From NCBI GenBank assembly GCA_050943595.1, contig JBMNPM010000002.1, positions 124,001 to 188,000 on the forward strand: a DNA stretch of 64,000 bases. Reading direction: 5' to 3'. The position numbers were made by a program, and so were the translations under genes. Position 1 is the first letter of the stretch, and each line of letters opens with the position of its first letter. The stretch is from JAXGXJ01 sp050943595. Lineage in GTDB: Bacteria > Actinomycetota > Thermoleophilia > RBG-16-64-13. Positions 48,887 through 56,704 of this stretch are shown one piece after another. The notes under the pieces were generated by a model that worked only from the letters and a program-made list of their open reading frames with translations, did no database searches and was not told the DNA's origin.

Positions 48887-50308
48887 TCACAGCTCCGCAC
48901 CCTCCAGACTGAACCGCACCAAATCGACGGTATCGGCTCGTATTCTACCCCTCTCCGCCACGACTAATCCAGCGACCCACACGATGTGCTCCCCACACAC
49001 CACTAGAGGCGTCTGCGCACGCACCCGCGCCGGTACCCGCATGTCGACGAAGATGTCGTGAATCTTACGCGTACCCGCAGCGCCCAACGGATGAAGACGA
49101 TCCCCAGGCAATGGTCCACGCACCTCCAGCGGTCCACTTATACTATGCGCATCCACGTACGCCTCTCGCGCCGGGTCCGGGGCGAAAAACACGGCCGTCC
49201 TCTCCGCCCGCACCACCGCCCCAATCCACTCCGCCCTACCAGGCAGGGGCAGAGATACGGGAGCGACCGGCCCGGTAGTCGGCGATCCGAGCGGAGTCGC
49301 CTCTGCACGCTCCACCCACACCCAGTCGTTTTCGCGACATACACGCCACCCCCCCGATAAATCACGGCAACTGGAGCCAGGTACCCCTAACGCCTCCTCG
49401 ACCACCAGTACCGACGCCCGCGTGACGGCGAGACCCTCATGTTGCTCAAGCCAAGCACGGATGACCAACCTGCGCAGCTCCACCGGCAGGGCGCGCAACA
49501 CGGCCACCTCAAGGCCGGGAGACGTCACGTCCACACCGGACCGGGCCACGACCGTGCTCACCAGCCGCTCCACCTCCGCAGTCACTTCCGCCGTACGCGT
49601 CGCACTGCGCATCGCACCGGGCAAAACCGCCTCCCAGGCGGGGAGCACCTGCTCTCGGATACCGGTACGGGCATAGCCCGGATAGACGTTGCCGCAGTCA
49701 ACGGCGTACTCGATCCCCCGCTCCCGGCAGAAACGAGCCGTCTCTTCCCGCCGAACCGTGAGCAGAGGCCTCACCCAGGGCGGATCGCAAGGGAGCATGC
49801 CCCGCAGTGCGGCCGGCCCTCCATAGCGCCCCACACGGTAGAGGAGATTCTCCACCTGGTCGTCGGCAGTGTGAGCCAAGGCTATGCGCTCACAACCGTA
49901 TCGTGCAGCCGTATCCCCGGCCGCTTCGCGCCGGGCTGCGCGCGCTCGTTCCTGCACATTGCCCACCGCCTTTGCGATGGGCCGGTGGACGACGGTCAGC
50001 GGAACTTCGAGGCGCAGACAGTGGGCCCTGACCAGTGCCTCGTCAGCATCGCTCTCTTCACCACGCAGATGATGATTGATGTGCAGGACGCGGATGCGGC
50101 GAGGGCGCGACTTCCCCAGTGCACCGGTGGCACACAGTTCCAGCATGGCAGTAGAATCCTGGCCACCCGAGACCATGAGGAGCACGCCGTCCTCAGGACG
50201 AAAAAGGCTTTCGCGCACGATCATCAGCCGAGCCTGAGCGGCAAGCGAAGGCTGCCTGCTTCTTCGGCTTCCCCTGGGAGACTCCACCGTTCTCCTTCCT
50301 CGGTCCAT
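48887..50308 (-). CDS. tilS: tRNA(Ile)-lysidine synthase
   Basis: Modifies C34 of tRNA-Ile(CAU) to lysidine. The PP-loop VSGGQDSTAMLELC lies near residue 47. RIRVLHINHHLRGEESDADE and CERIALAHTADDQVENLLYR (the ADDxxE-type motif) follow. About 473 residues with a long C-terminal part (TilS_C-like VRGPLPGDRLHPLGAAGTRK). The first 20 residues are Arg/Ser-rich, and a start at a later codon is possible. Confidence 0.92.
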   Translation of the reverse strand: MDRGRRTVESPRGSRRSRQPSLAAQARLMIVRESLFRPEDGVLLMVSGGQDSTAMLELCATGALGKSRPRRIRVLHINHHLRGEESDADEALVRAHCLRLEVPLTVVHRPIAKAVGNVQERARAARREAAGDTAARYGCERIALAHTADDQVENLLYRVGRYGGPAALRGMLPCDPPWVRPLLTVRREETARFCRERGIEYAVDCGNVYPGYARTGIREQVLPAWEAVLPGAMRSATRTAEVTAEVERLVSTVVARSGVDVTSPGLEVAVLRALPVELRRLVIRAWLEQHEGLAVTRASVLVVEEALGVPGSSCRDLSGGWRVCRENDWVWVERAEATPLGSPTTGPVAPVSLPLPGRAEWIGAVVRAERTAVFFAPDPAREAYVDAHSISGPLEVRGPLPGDRLHPLGAAGTRKIHDIFVDMRVPARVRAQTPLVVCGEHIVWVAGLVVAERGRIRADTVDLVRFSLEGAEL

Positions 50309-50542
50309 CCCGGCGACCCGGCTCCTGTATTACTACTATTATTGTACTAATGCAGGGACACGCGGTCGACGGAGGCCTTCCGCTGTAGGTTGGCAATGCA
50401 CTGCACCGGCCCAACCGCTCCGACATTACGGTGCCCGCCGACCACTCGCGAGGAGCAGGACCACATCGGTTCCACAGACTCTTGTACTCTGCTTCCAGCT
50501 TTGCTTAAATCGTCGGGCCTGCAAGTCCAAAGGAGGATAATC

Positions 50543-50731
50543 ATGGGTGTCCCCAAAGTCGATCACGATCTTTGCACCGGATGCGGTATCTGCGAGGATA
50601 TTTGCCCGGATGTCTTTGAGATCGGCGACGACGGCCTCGCTCACGTCATCGACCCAAACGCGTGCGAAGATGCCGGTTGCTGTGAAGAGGCCGCTGACGA
50701 GTGTCCGGAGGGCGCCATCAGCATTGAGTGA
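50543..50731 (+). CDS. Small single-cluster ferredoxin
   Basis: 62-residue acidic electron carrier. The cluster motif is CTGCGICEDICPDVFEIGDD with CxxCxxC, and the distant ligand is Cys of ECPEGAISIE. Extra Cys in CEDAGCCEE could form a disulfide. It resembles the [4Fe-4S]/[3Fe-4S] ferredoxins of clostridia and actinobacteria. ATG at 50543 is preceded by AGGAGG at 50531-50536, which fixes the start. It is a single gene followed by a perfect hairpin. Confidence 0.92.
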   Translation: MGVPKVDHDLCTGCGICEDICPDVFEIGDDGLAHVIDPNACEDAGCCEEAADECPEGAISIE

Positions 50732-50784
50732 CAGCACCGTGACTGGTGCGCGGAGCACCGTCCAAGATACGATTTGCGATCAGT

Positions 50785-50820
50785 AACACTGAGGCCGCCT
50801 TATAAGGCGGCCTCAGTGTT
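50785..50820. terminator. Bidirectional terminator, perfect 36-bp palindrome
   Basis: AACACTGAGGCCGCCTTA and its exact complement are contiguous, giving an 18-bp stem without mismatches. It lies 54 bases after the ferredoxin stop (plus strand) and 32 bases after the MFS gene stop (minus strand), serving both convergent genes. TTATT follows on the plus strand. Confidence 0.85.
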
Positions 50821-50851
50821 ATTCGAAGCAATTGGGGCCGACACGTGATCA

Positions 50852-52159
50852 TCACCGTATCGGGTCCTCCGGAGAGGACCCCTGCCGCCCCTCTAGGGGT
50901 CGCGCATCCACCTGGAGCCTATGCCACTCCCGACGGAGTGTGGGCGCAGCGAGAGCAAGACCGATCAACGACACCAGGCCACCCATGCTGATGACGTAGC
51001 CGGATACATACTCATATACGAGCGGCGCGATCAAGGTGCCCACAAGAGCACCCACCTGCACGGCCGCCTGCTCCATCCCCTGTACACTGCCCAACCAGCG
51101 CGCCGGTACCACCTGCACGAGAAAGGCCTGCTTGGCCGGATACGACCAGGCAATGGCCAACCCCTCAATGACATTGACCACCACGTACAGTGCCAGGATG
51201 TGGGTTGAACCGTATATCACGTAGGCCAACGCCGAAACGGTGTAGCCCGCGAACATGAGGGCCCAGCGGCTGTAGCGATCGGCCAGATAACCCCCCACCC
51301 AGGCGAGCAACATCGGAAGGGAAAAGGCCATCCAGGTGAGTCCGATAAAGCGGATAGACGCACCCAGGTGACGTAACCACAGACTCCACAGCACTTCGAA
51401 CACGCCCATGGCGAAGTGCGCCGTAAAAGCGACCACCAGGAAGGCAGACACGCTGCGAGTGATAAGTTGCCGGAGTGGGGGATGTGCCACCTTCACGGCC
51501 CTTCGACGACGGGCATGCTCGGGCTCACGCACAACGAAAAAGAGAACAATAGCCGTGAGTGCCGCCAGAGCACTGCCAAACAGGAATATGGTATAGAACG
51601 CCCACTTTCCTTCTCCCCCACCGAGCGCATAGAGAGGCCAAGCCACGACAGGTCCAATCACCAGACCACCGAACTGGGCCGTGGTCAGCCAGCCGTACGC
51701 CCGACTGCGTGCGCTGTGAGTACACAAATCGGCCACCAGAGCCTGCCCGGCAGGGGTCACCGCCGCCGCCCCGATGCCCTCCAAGATGCGGAAGAGAACG
51801 AACCAGCCCGGATGCGTTGACGAGACGAACAGGAGGGTGGCCACCGCGTACAGGCCCACACCGGCGACCATCACCGGCCTGCGGCCGATAGAATCACTCA
51901 GCCTCCCCAGAGGAGTAGAGAACAGAAAAGAACCCACGTAGTAAGCCGAAGCCACCACGCCGATCAACCAGACCGGTGCATGGGCCTCCTCCTGCAGAAA
52001 GACGGGAAGATACGGAAGGATGGCCCCGAATCCCAACCAGACAACGAACCCAGCCGCACAGATGACGGCCACCTGCAGCCATTCAGTCCGCACGGGGCCG
52101 TCGACACCGCGGTGCTGCAAACGACCCTCTTCTTTCTGCCCTGCCAGAGTGCTGTCCAT
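50852..52159 (-). CDS. Major facilitator superfamily transporter (drug-exporter-like)
   Basis: Twelve membrane helices. The loop 2-3 motif A GRLSDSIGRRPVMVAGVGLY and helix-5-like ILEGIGAAAVTPAGQALVAD are typical of drug:H+ antiporters. A matching GGYLADRYSRWALMF occurs between helices 8 and 9. About 435 residues; the substrate cannot be told. ATG at 52159 lacks a good ribosome site, and a TTG at 52192 is an alternative start. On the minus strand, TATACT near 52185 could be a -10 element. Confidence 0.85.
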   Translation of the reverse strand: MDSTLAGQKEEGRLQHRGVDGPVRTEWLQVAVICAAGFVVWLGFGAILPYLPVFLQEEAHAPVWLIGVVASAYYVGSFLFSTPLGRLSDSIGRRPVMVAGVGLYAVATLLFVSSTHPGWFVLFRILEGIGAAAVTPAGQALVADLCTHSARSRAYGWLTTAQFGGLVIGPVVAWPLYALGGGEGKWAFYTIFLFGSALAALTAIVLFFVVREPEHARRRRAVKVAHPPLRQLITRSVSAFLVVAFTAHFAMGVFEVLWSLWLRHLGASIRFIGLTWMAFSLPMLLAWVGGYLADRYSRWALMFAGYTVSALAYVIYGSTHILALYVVVNVIEGLAIAWSYPAKQAFLVQVVPARWLGSVQGMEQAAVQVGALVGTLIAPLVYEYVSGYVISMGGLVSLIGLALAAPTLRREWHRLQVDARPLEGRQGSSPEDPIR

Positions 52160-52203
52160 GTGCGAGCTTTTGATGAAATGAGTATACCACAACAGGAGGA
52201 ATC

Positions 52204-52590
52204 ATGCTTGAGCATCCGGGGAGAGTATGCCTGCATAGCCGGGAGAAGAAGCATCCGCTCCTTCGACCCGACTCCATTGACTCTGCTGCCCGTCAGACTG
52301 CTTTGGATCAACCCATCTGCGCGAAGGCCGGCGTCGTCTTCGTGTGGACGGCCATCTTCGCTAGAAGTGAGTGGAAATACGGCGATAGAGCCTATCGACA
52401 CTGTTATCCGGATGTGGGCTACATCGCCGCACACGTCTCACTGGTGACTGTAGCTGAAGGACTTGCCGGCCGTCCGGTGGCCGCCTTCTACGACGACGAG
52501 TCGAACGCCCCTCCTTGAGATGGGCAGGCGGGAGGAAGGTACCGTCTACATGACGGCAGTAGGCCTGCCGGCGCAGCCCCGCAACAGAGC
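52204..52590 (+). pseudogene. Decayed SagB-type nitroreductase
   Basis: AGGAGG at 52194-52199 precedes ATG at 52204, but the frame is soon lost. In one frame, GRRSIRSFDPTPLTLLPVRL matches the FMN-binding start of SagB/ThcOx-type nitroreductases. The next frame gives VFVWTAIFARSEWKYGDRAY and YPDVGYIAAHVSLVTVAEGL, the central part. A third frame gives LLEMGRREEGTVYMTAVGLP, the C-terminus. A middle section of about 60 residues between the first two is missing. At least two frameshifts and one deletion make it non-functional. Confidence 0.6.
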
Positions 52591-52655
52591 CGACAACACC
52601 GACATGTGGCACACTGCACGTCCCAAGGAATGGCGGCTAACGCATAGCCCGTCTC

Positions 52656-52946
52656 TTAGGACTTTTTCTCAGGCCCCTCGTCACCCGCGGGGGCGGGATC
52701 TCCGGCCTGTGCAGTCGCACGAGTGATGATCTCGCCGGTAGTATCTATATCGACCTCAGCACCGACCTTCGGATCTTCCTTAATGGCCGCCTTGAATCCC
52801 TCTTCGCCCTCCTGGAGGCCCTTCTTCAGTCCCGTAATCGACCGCCCCAGCGAAGAACCGAGTTTGGGCAATAACTTACCCCCGAAGACGAGCAAGATGA
52901 TCACGACGACTATTAGGATTTCCCAGGGGCCCAACCAACCAGGCAT
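52656..52946 (-). CDS. tatA: Sec-independent translocase subunit TatA/E
   Basis: Twin-arginine translocase pore subunit. The N-terminal membrane helix LGPWEILIVVVIILLVFGGK is followed by the amphipathic helix LPKLGSSLGRSITGLKKGLQ, with the FGGKLLPKL hinge. The tail is acidic and flexible. 96 residues, normal. No tatC is seen in this window. Confidence 0.93.
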   Translation of the reverse strand: MPGWLGPWEILIVVVIILLVFGGKLLPKLGSSLGRSITGLKKGLQEGEEGFKAAIKEDPKVGAEVDIDTTGEIITRATAQAGDPAPAGDEGPEKKS

Positions 52947-53187
52947 CTACTACTCTCCTCGTTAGTACTAAGCAACGTAGCACTATTGTCGCATGGTCCG
53001 GGAGTAGACACACGGCCCCGGCGTTTTCGCGCGTTACGGGACAGGCGTGGGCATCGACAAACACTGTGGTCATACACCCACATATACCCGGCCCAATCCG
53101 GCGACGCGAAGAATCATCCCAGCGTATCCGCTACGAGAAGGCCCCACACACGATATGATTAGTATCCGGCTGCAATCTCGAGACCCA

Positions 53188-53256
53188 AGGTTGCTGAAAA
53201 CGGGCAATTCACCGCAAGAGAGCGCAACCGGGCACTCCCTTGCTTTTCAGGAACCT
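53188..53256 (+). ncRNA. Structured leader RNA of the ABC exporter (candidate)
   Basis: AGGTTGCTGAAAA (53188-53200) pairs with TTTTCAGGAACCT (53244-53256), 12 pairs with one G-G mismatch. Within it, GCAAGAGAG (53214-53222) pairs with CTCCCTTGC (53235-53243), 8 pairs with one A-C mismatch, enclosing the loop CGCAACCGGGCA. A 13-base internal loop lies on the 5' side. It ends 43 bases before the ABC ATPase start. It matches no riboswitch family I can recall and could be a novel regulator or a simple attenuator. The surrounding 52966-53298 gap shows nothing else. Confidence 0.4.
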
Positions 53257-53298
53257 CGGACCACAGAGTGGGTTGTCGGGGTAAAGGAGTCAGCCTGT

Positions 53299-54333
53299 AT
53301 GAATCATCAGTCACCCCAGTGGACTGGTGGAGGGTCCCATCAGCCACCCCCCTCAGGTTACGACAATCGCCCGATAGTACTTTCTGCCCACGGCCTCACC
53401 AAGGATTTCAAAAACCTTCGAGCTGTCGACAAATTGGACCTCTCGGTGTACCGAGGTGATGTCTTCGGCTTCCTTGGTCCCAACGGCTGCGGAAAGACCA
53501 CCACCATCCGTATGATCTTCGGGCTCATATACCCGACCAGTGGCCACGTGGAGGTACTCAACCACAAGGTGCCCGACGATCGCCTCGAAGCCCTTCGCCA
53601 TCTGGGCGGCTTCGTAGACGATCCCATGTTCTACAACAACATGACAGCGCGCCGCAACCTGCGGCTGATAGGACAAATGAACGGCGAGGTCACTGAAGAG
53701 CGCATATCAGACGTGCTGGAGATGGTCGGCCTGACCGAACGGGGTGAATCGAAGGTGGGCAGCTTCTCACACGGCATGCGCCAACGTCTCGGCATCGCCT
53801 TGGCGCTGATCCACGACCCTGACGTCATCGTACTCGACGAGCCTACCAGCGGTCTTGATCCTCAGGGGATGAAAGACGTCCGCGAGCTTATCCAGGAGCT
53901 GGGCAGGAGGGGAACAACTATCTTCCTCTCCTCGCACCTACTCCACGAGATAGAGCTGGTCTGCAACCGGGCGGCAATCATGAGCAGGGGACGAGTGGTC
54001 GTCCAGGGGCCGGTGTCGGGACTGCGTCCGGCGGGCCACGGCGTAAAAGTGCTCACACGCGATCAGCGCCGGGCGTGGGACATCATCCAGAACATGACGG
54101 CTCCTGGGACAATCCGACAGGACGAAGACTACATAACGGTACCGATAGATGGTGCCGACGACTTCGTACCCGAAATGATACGCCGCCTGGTGACCGCCGG
54201 CCTGGACATATTGGCTGTGGTTCCTGCCACCGAGCAGGGGCTGGAAGACATGTTCCTCGATCTCACAGCGGCGGCAGAGACCGACCGAAACGGTAGCACA
54301 CAGCCCACTCAAAGGAGGAGGTGGTCGAGATGA
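53299..54333 (+). CDS. ABC transporter ATP-binding protein
   Basis: ATPase of an exporter with the permease gene that follows. Walker A is GPNGCGKTTTIRMIFGLIYP, the signature is SFSHGMRQRLG (His where Gly is usual in SGGM) and Walker B is VIVLDEPTSGLDPQG; the H-loop is in SSHLLHEIE. 344 residues; the C-terminal 90 form a regulatory extension as in Nat/Bcr-type ATPases. ATG at 53299 follows AAAGGAG. It overlaps the permease start as ATGA. Confidence 0.93.
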   Translation: MNHQSPQWTGGGSHQPPPSGYDNRPIVLSAHGLTKDFKNLRAVDKLDLSVYRGDVFGFLGPNGCGKTTTIRMIFGLIYPTSGHVEVLNHKVPDDRLEALRHLGGFVDDPMFYNNMTARRNLRLIGQMNGEVTEERISDVLEMVGLTERGESKVGSFSHGMRQRLGIALALIHDPDVIVLDEPTSGLDPQGMKDVRELIQELGRRGTTIFLSSHLLHEIELVCNRAAIMSRGRVVVQGPVSGLRPAGHGVKVLTRDQRRAWDIIQNMTAPGTIRQDEDYITVPIDGADDFVPEMIRRLVTAGLDILAVVPATEQGLEDMFLDLTAAAETDRNGSTQPTQRRRWSR

Positions 54334-55151
54334 GCGCCATACGCCGGGAGTTCCTCAAGACACTCTTCCAGAAACGCACCTACATCGGTTGGGCCGGCCT
54401 GTTCTTGGTCCCCTTCCTCATCACACTCGCCTTCCGCTTCTCGGGCGGGGATTCGCATGGTGAGAATGAGGCAGCTATAAGCGAGTGGATCTTCGAATTG
54501 ATCCGAACTAACGGGATGTTCGTGGCCATCGCGGCCCTCATGGCCCTCGCTCCCTTCCTGCTGCCGCTCCTGTCCTCCATGTCGGGCAGCTACACCATCG
54601 CAGGCGAAGCCGAGAACAACACCCTGAGGACCATGCTCATGCAGCCGATCCGCAGGGGAACGTTTCTCATGGCCAAGTGGTTCGTCGCGAACCTGTATAT
54701 GGCAATCGGCCTGCTCATCATGTGGATCGCAGCGCTCATCGCCGGAGGAGCCATCTTCGGTCTCCGCCCCATCCTACTGTTCTCCGGCCAGACCGCCGGC
54801 GTAGGACAGGCTCTGGGCCTGACGGCCGCTTCGTACGTCTTCGTGCTGGTAGGCATGGTGGCGGTCGTATCCCTGGCCGTCTTTTTTTCAACGCTCACCA
54901 ACTCCAGCCTCACGGCTGCGGCAGGTGCGCTGGTGCTGGTGATCATAATGGAAGTACTCGAAGCATTCTCCGTTTTCGACTTCCTCCTGCCCTACCTCTT
55001 CACCAGCCACTTCGAGGCCTGGACCAACCTCTTCTATTCACCGGTCGTATGGGGTCCCATCATCAAAGCGCTCATCAACTTCGCCGTGTGGATCGTGGGG
55101 ATGACCGGCCTCGCCTACGTCGTTTTCCGGAGAAAGAACATCCTGTCATAG
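54330..55151 (+). CDS. ABC transporter permease (ABC-2 type)
   Basis: About 273 residues with six membrane helices (first near GWAGLFLVPFLITLAF, last near NFAVWIVGMTGLAYVVF). An exterior-facing loop lies between helices 1 and 2, and SGSYTIAGEAENNTLRTMLM is the coupling-type segment of ABC-2 proteins. ATG at 54330 overlaps the ATPase stop, and AAGGAGG precedes it. The transported compound is unknown. A short tandem duplication spans its stop codon. Confidence 0.88.
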   Translation: MSAIRREFLKTLFQKRTYIGWAGLFLVPFLITLAFRFSGGDSHGENEAAISEWIFELIRTNGMFVAIAALMALAPFLLPLLSSMSGSYTIAGEAENNTLRTMLMQPIRRGTFLMAKWFVANLYMAIGLLIMWIAALIAGGAIFGLRPILLFSGQTAGVGQALGLTAASYVFVLVGMVAVVSLAVFFSTLTNSSLTAAAGALVLVIIMEVLEAFSVFDFLLPYLFTSHFEAWTNLFYSPVVWGPIIKALINFAVWIVGMTGLAYVVFRRKNILS

Positions 55152-55171
55152 AAAGCCCTGTCATAGAAAGC
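55142..55171. repeat. 15-bp tandem duplication at the permease stop
   Basis: CCTGTCATAGAAAGC occurs twice in a row (55142-55156, 55157-55171); the first copy contains the stop codon of the permease gene. Immediately after, GCTGCCGGACGG occurs twice with an 18-base period (55170-55181 and 55188-55199). They lie between two convergent genes. Confidence 0.8.
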
Positions 55172-55220
55172 TGCCGGACGGTCTGCTGCTGCCGGACGGC
55201 CTTCTAACCAATAACACCGA

Positions 55221-56354
55221 CTAGGGAAGCACCCGGGTTGCGCCGACATAGGTGGTCCAGAAGGCGTTATCGATACGGACACCGCCTGTACGCGCATTAA
55301 TTATCTTTCCATCACCGATGTATATACCCACGTGACGGATGGGGGTGTAGTAGAAGACCAGATCTCCAGGACGAAGGTCACTCTTGGCAACGTGCGGCCC
55401 ACAGTTGTACTGCGCGGCGCTCGAGTGGGGCAGTTTGACCCCAAATTTCGCGTACACATATTGAACCAGCCCCGAGCAATCGAAACCACTGGGGTCGTCA
55501 CCCGCCCACACGTACGGCACCCCCAGGTACTTCGTAGCCTCTGCGACCACTCTGTCGCCCACCTGTATGCCGCCTGCCTCCAGTCCCTCCATGGGGCCTA
55601 CGGTGGCGACTGCAGGAACTGCGACAGTGGTGCCGTGCACCCCCACGCTCATCGAACGCAAAATGAAGACCACCGCCTGTGCTCGGGTTACGGTCGCAGC
55701 AGAATCCAGGTAGGCGCGACCGTTCCTGGTGCCTCCTTGGAGTACCTCATTGTGTATGAGATAGGCGATCGCTGGTGCGAATGCGCACGGGACTGCGTCT
55801 GCGTCTGCAAAGGAGCGAAGCACCAGCTCACCTTCGGCCTCATACCAACCGTCCAGCGAGGAGTAGGTCCCGGCGTCCCCGGCGATGGTGCCATTGGCAG
55901 CCATCTCCTTCTGCACCAAGTAGGCGGCAACCACCTGCCCGGCCTCACCCCGGGTGCAGCAGGCACGAGGCCGATAGGTATCCTGCTTCGCTATGATGCC
56001 CGCAGCGACACCCCCTTCGACCCAGGGATAGTAGAAATCCGCCCGCGGCACATCGGCGAAGGTAGGTGTGGAAGGTGCCACCATCTTCAGAGCGAAGGCG
56101 GTAAGACTCATCTTGGCGAACTGACCCCGGAGCACATCGGCTGAAGGCCGGAAGGTGCCGTCACTGTAACCTTCCGCGACGGTGGCCACCTGAGAGCAAC
56201 TCACTCCATACGTGCGCTGCCAGGTGGCGTCGCTTATATCTTCCCAACGATCGGCGGCTAAAACGGAGGCACTGCCTAGAAAGACCCCGGCCACGCCTAG
56301 GACAAGCGTGAGGACGACGGCCCACCACGGTGTTCTTCGATCAGCCTGCTGCAC
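55221..56354 (-). CDS. Secreted SLH-domain NlpC/P60 cell-wall hydrolase
   Basis: Exported peptidoglycan hydrolase. A signal peptide (WWAVVLTLVLGVAGVFLGSA then ASVLAA) opens the protein. Three SLH-like repeats (about 40-230) follow, with LRGQFAKMSL, CCTRGEAGQVVAAYL and TVTRAQAVVFILRSM. The C-terminal NlpC/P60 domain has the catalytic Cys in GFDCSGLVQYVYAKFG and His in RHVGIYIGDGKIINAR. The third polar position is Asn. GTG at 56354 has AAAGGAG eight bases upstream; a longer frame to 56381 is not supported. 377 residues. Confidence 0.9.
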   Translation of the reverse strand: MQQADRRTPWWAVVLTLVLGVAGVFLGSASVLAADRWEDISDATWQRTYGVSCSQVATVAEGYSDGTFRPSADVLRGQFAKMSLTAFALKMVAPSTPTFADVPRADFYYPWVEGGVAAGIIAKQDTYRPRACCTRGEAGQVVAAYLVQKEMAANGTIAGDAGTYSSLDGWYEAEGELVLRSFADADAVPCAFAPAIAYLIHNEVLQGGTRNGRAYLDSAATVTRAQAVVFILRSMSVGVHGTTVAVPAVATVGPMEGLEAGGIQVGDRVVAEATKYLGVPYVWAGDDPSGFDCSGLVQYVYAKFGVKLPHSSAAQYNCGPHVAKSDLRPGDLVFYYTPIRHVGIYIGDGKIINARTGGVRIDNAFWTTYVGATRVLP

Positions 56355-56704
56355 TATCTCGACTCCTTTGACTTCGGCCACCCGGCTGTAGCCGGACGAC
56401 GATACGTCAGGGAATACGTCAGGGATCCCCTCTCACGAGTGTGCGCGAACGCTGAGCAGTCGCGCAGGATGAAACAAAGAAGAAAGTTTACCAGACGAAT
56501 ACAACCCGGTCTTAGCCGACGCAAAGAAAACTGTGCAGTTGCCGCCCCAACACCGCAGAATCTCCACCGGATGGGTGACCCAAGACCCCTGCACACCCCA
56601 CTCCGCATACGTAGCGGGGTGTGGAATGGACGCAGGTACTGCAGGTACTATATGTTATTCTGCAACGGTTTGTTGACTCTACCAGAACGGAATCTGTACG
56701 ACAC
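56355..56704. other. Divergent promoter gap with short duplications
   Basis: About 350 bases between the divergently transcribed hydrolase and chain-length/kinase genes. It contains two tandem duplications: ATACGTCAGGGA x2 (56402-56425) and GCAGGTACT x2 (56632-56649). ACACCCC (about 56593) can pair with GGGGTGT (about 56616). I looked for a c-di-AMP (ydaO) element, often linked to such hydrolases, and found no convincing match. No reliable -35/-10 pair was seen. Confidence 0.4.
56402..56425. repeat. 12-bp tandem duplication
   Basis: ATACGTCAGGGA is repeated exactly twice without spacer, about 48 bases upstream of the SLH/NlpC hydrolase start. Period 12 could affect leader or promoter spacing. 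Confidence 0.8.

Noticed and set aside
52300..52650. Possible cobalamin riboswitch in the gap before tatA
   Set aside because: CAGCCCCGCAACAGAG resembles part of the motif, but the rest is lacking and the stretch is better explained by the nitroreductase remnant.
56382..56704. c-di-AMP (ydaO) riboswitch next to the NlpC/P60 gene
   Set aside because: I looked because these hydrolases often carry one and disA is present, but the conserved core segments are not there on either strand.
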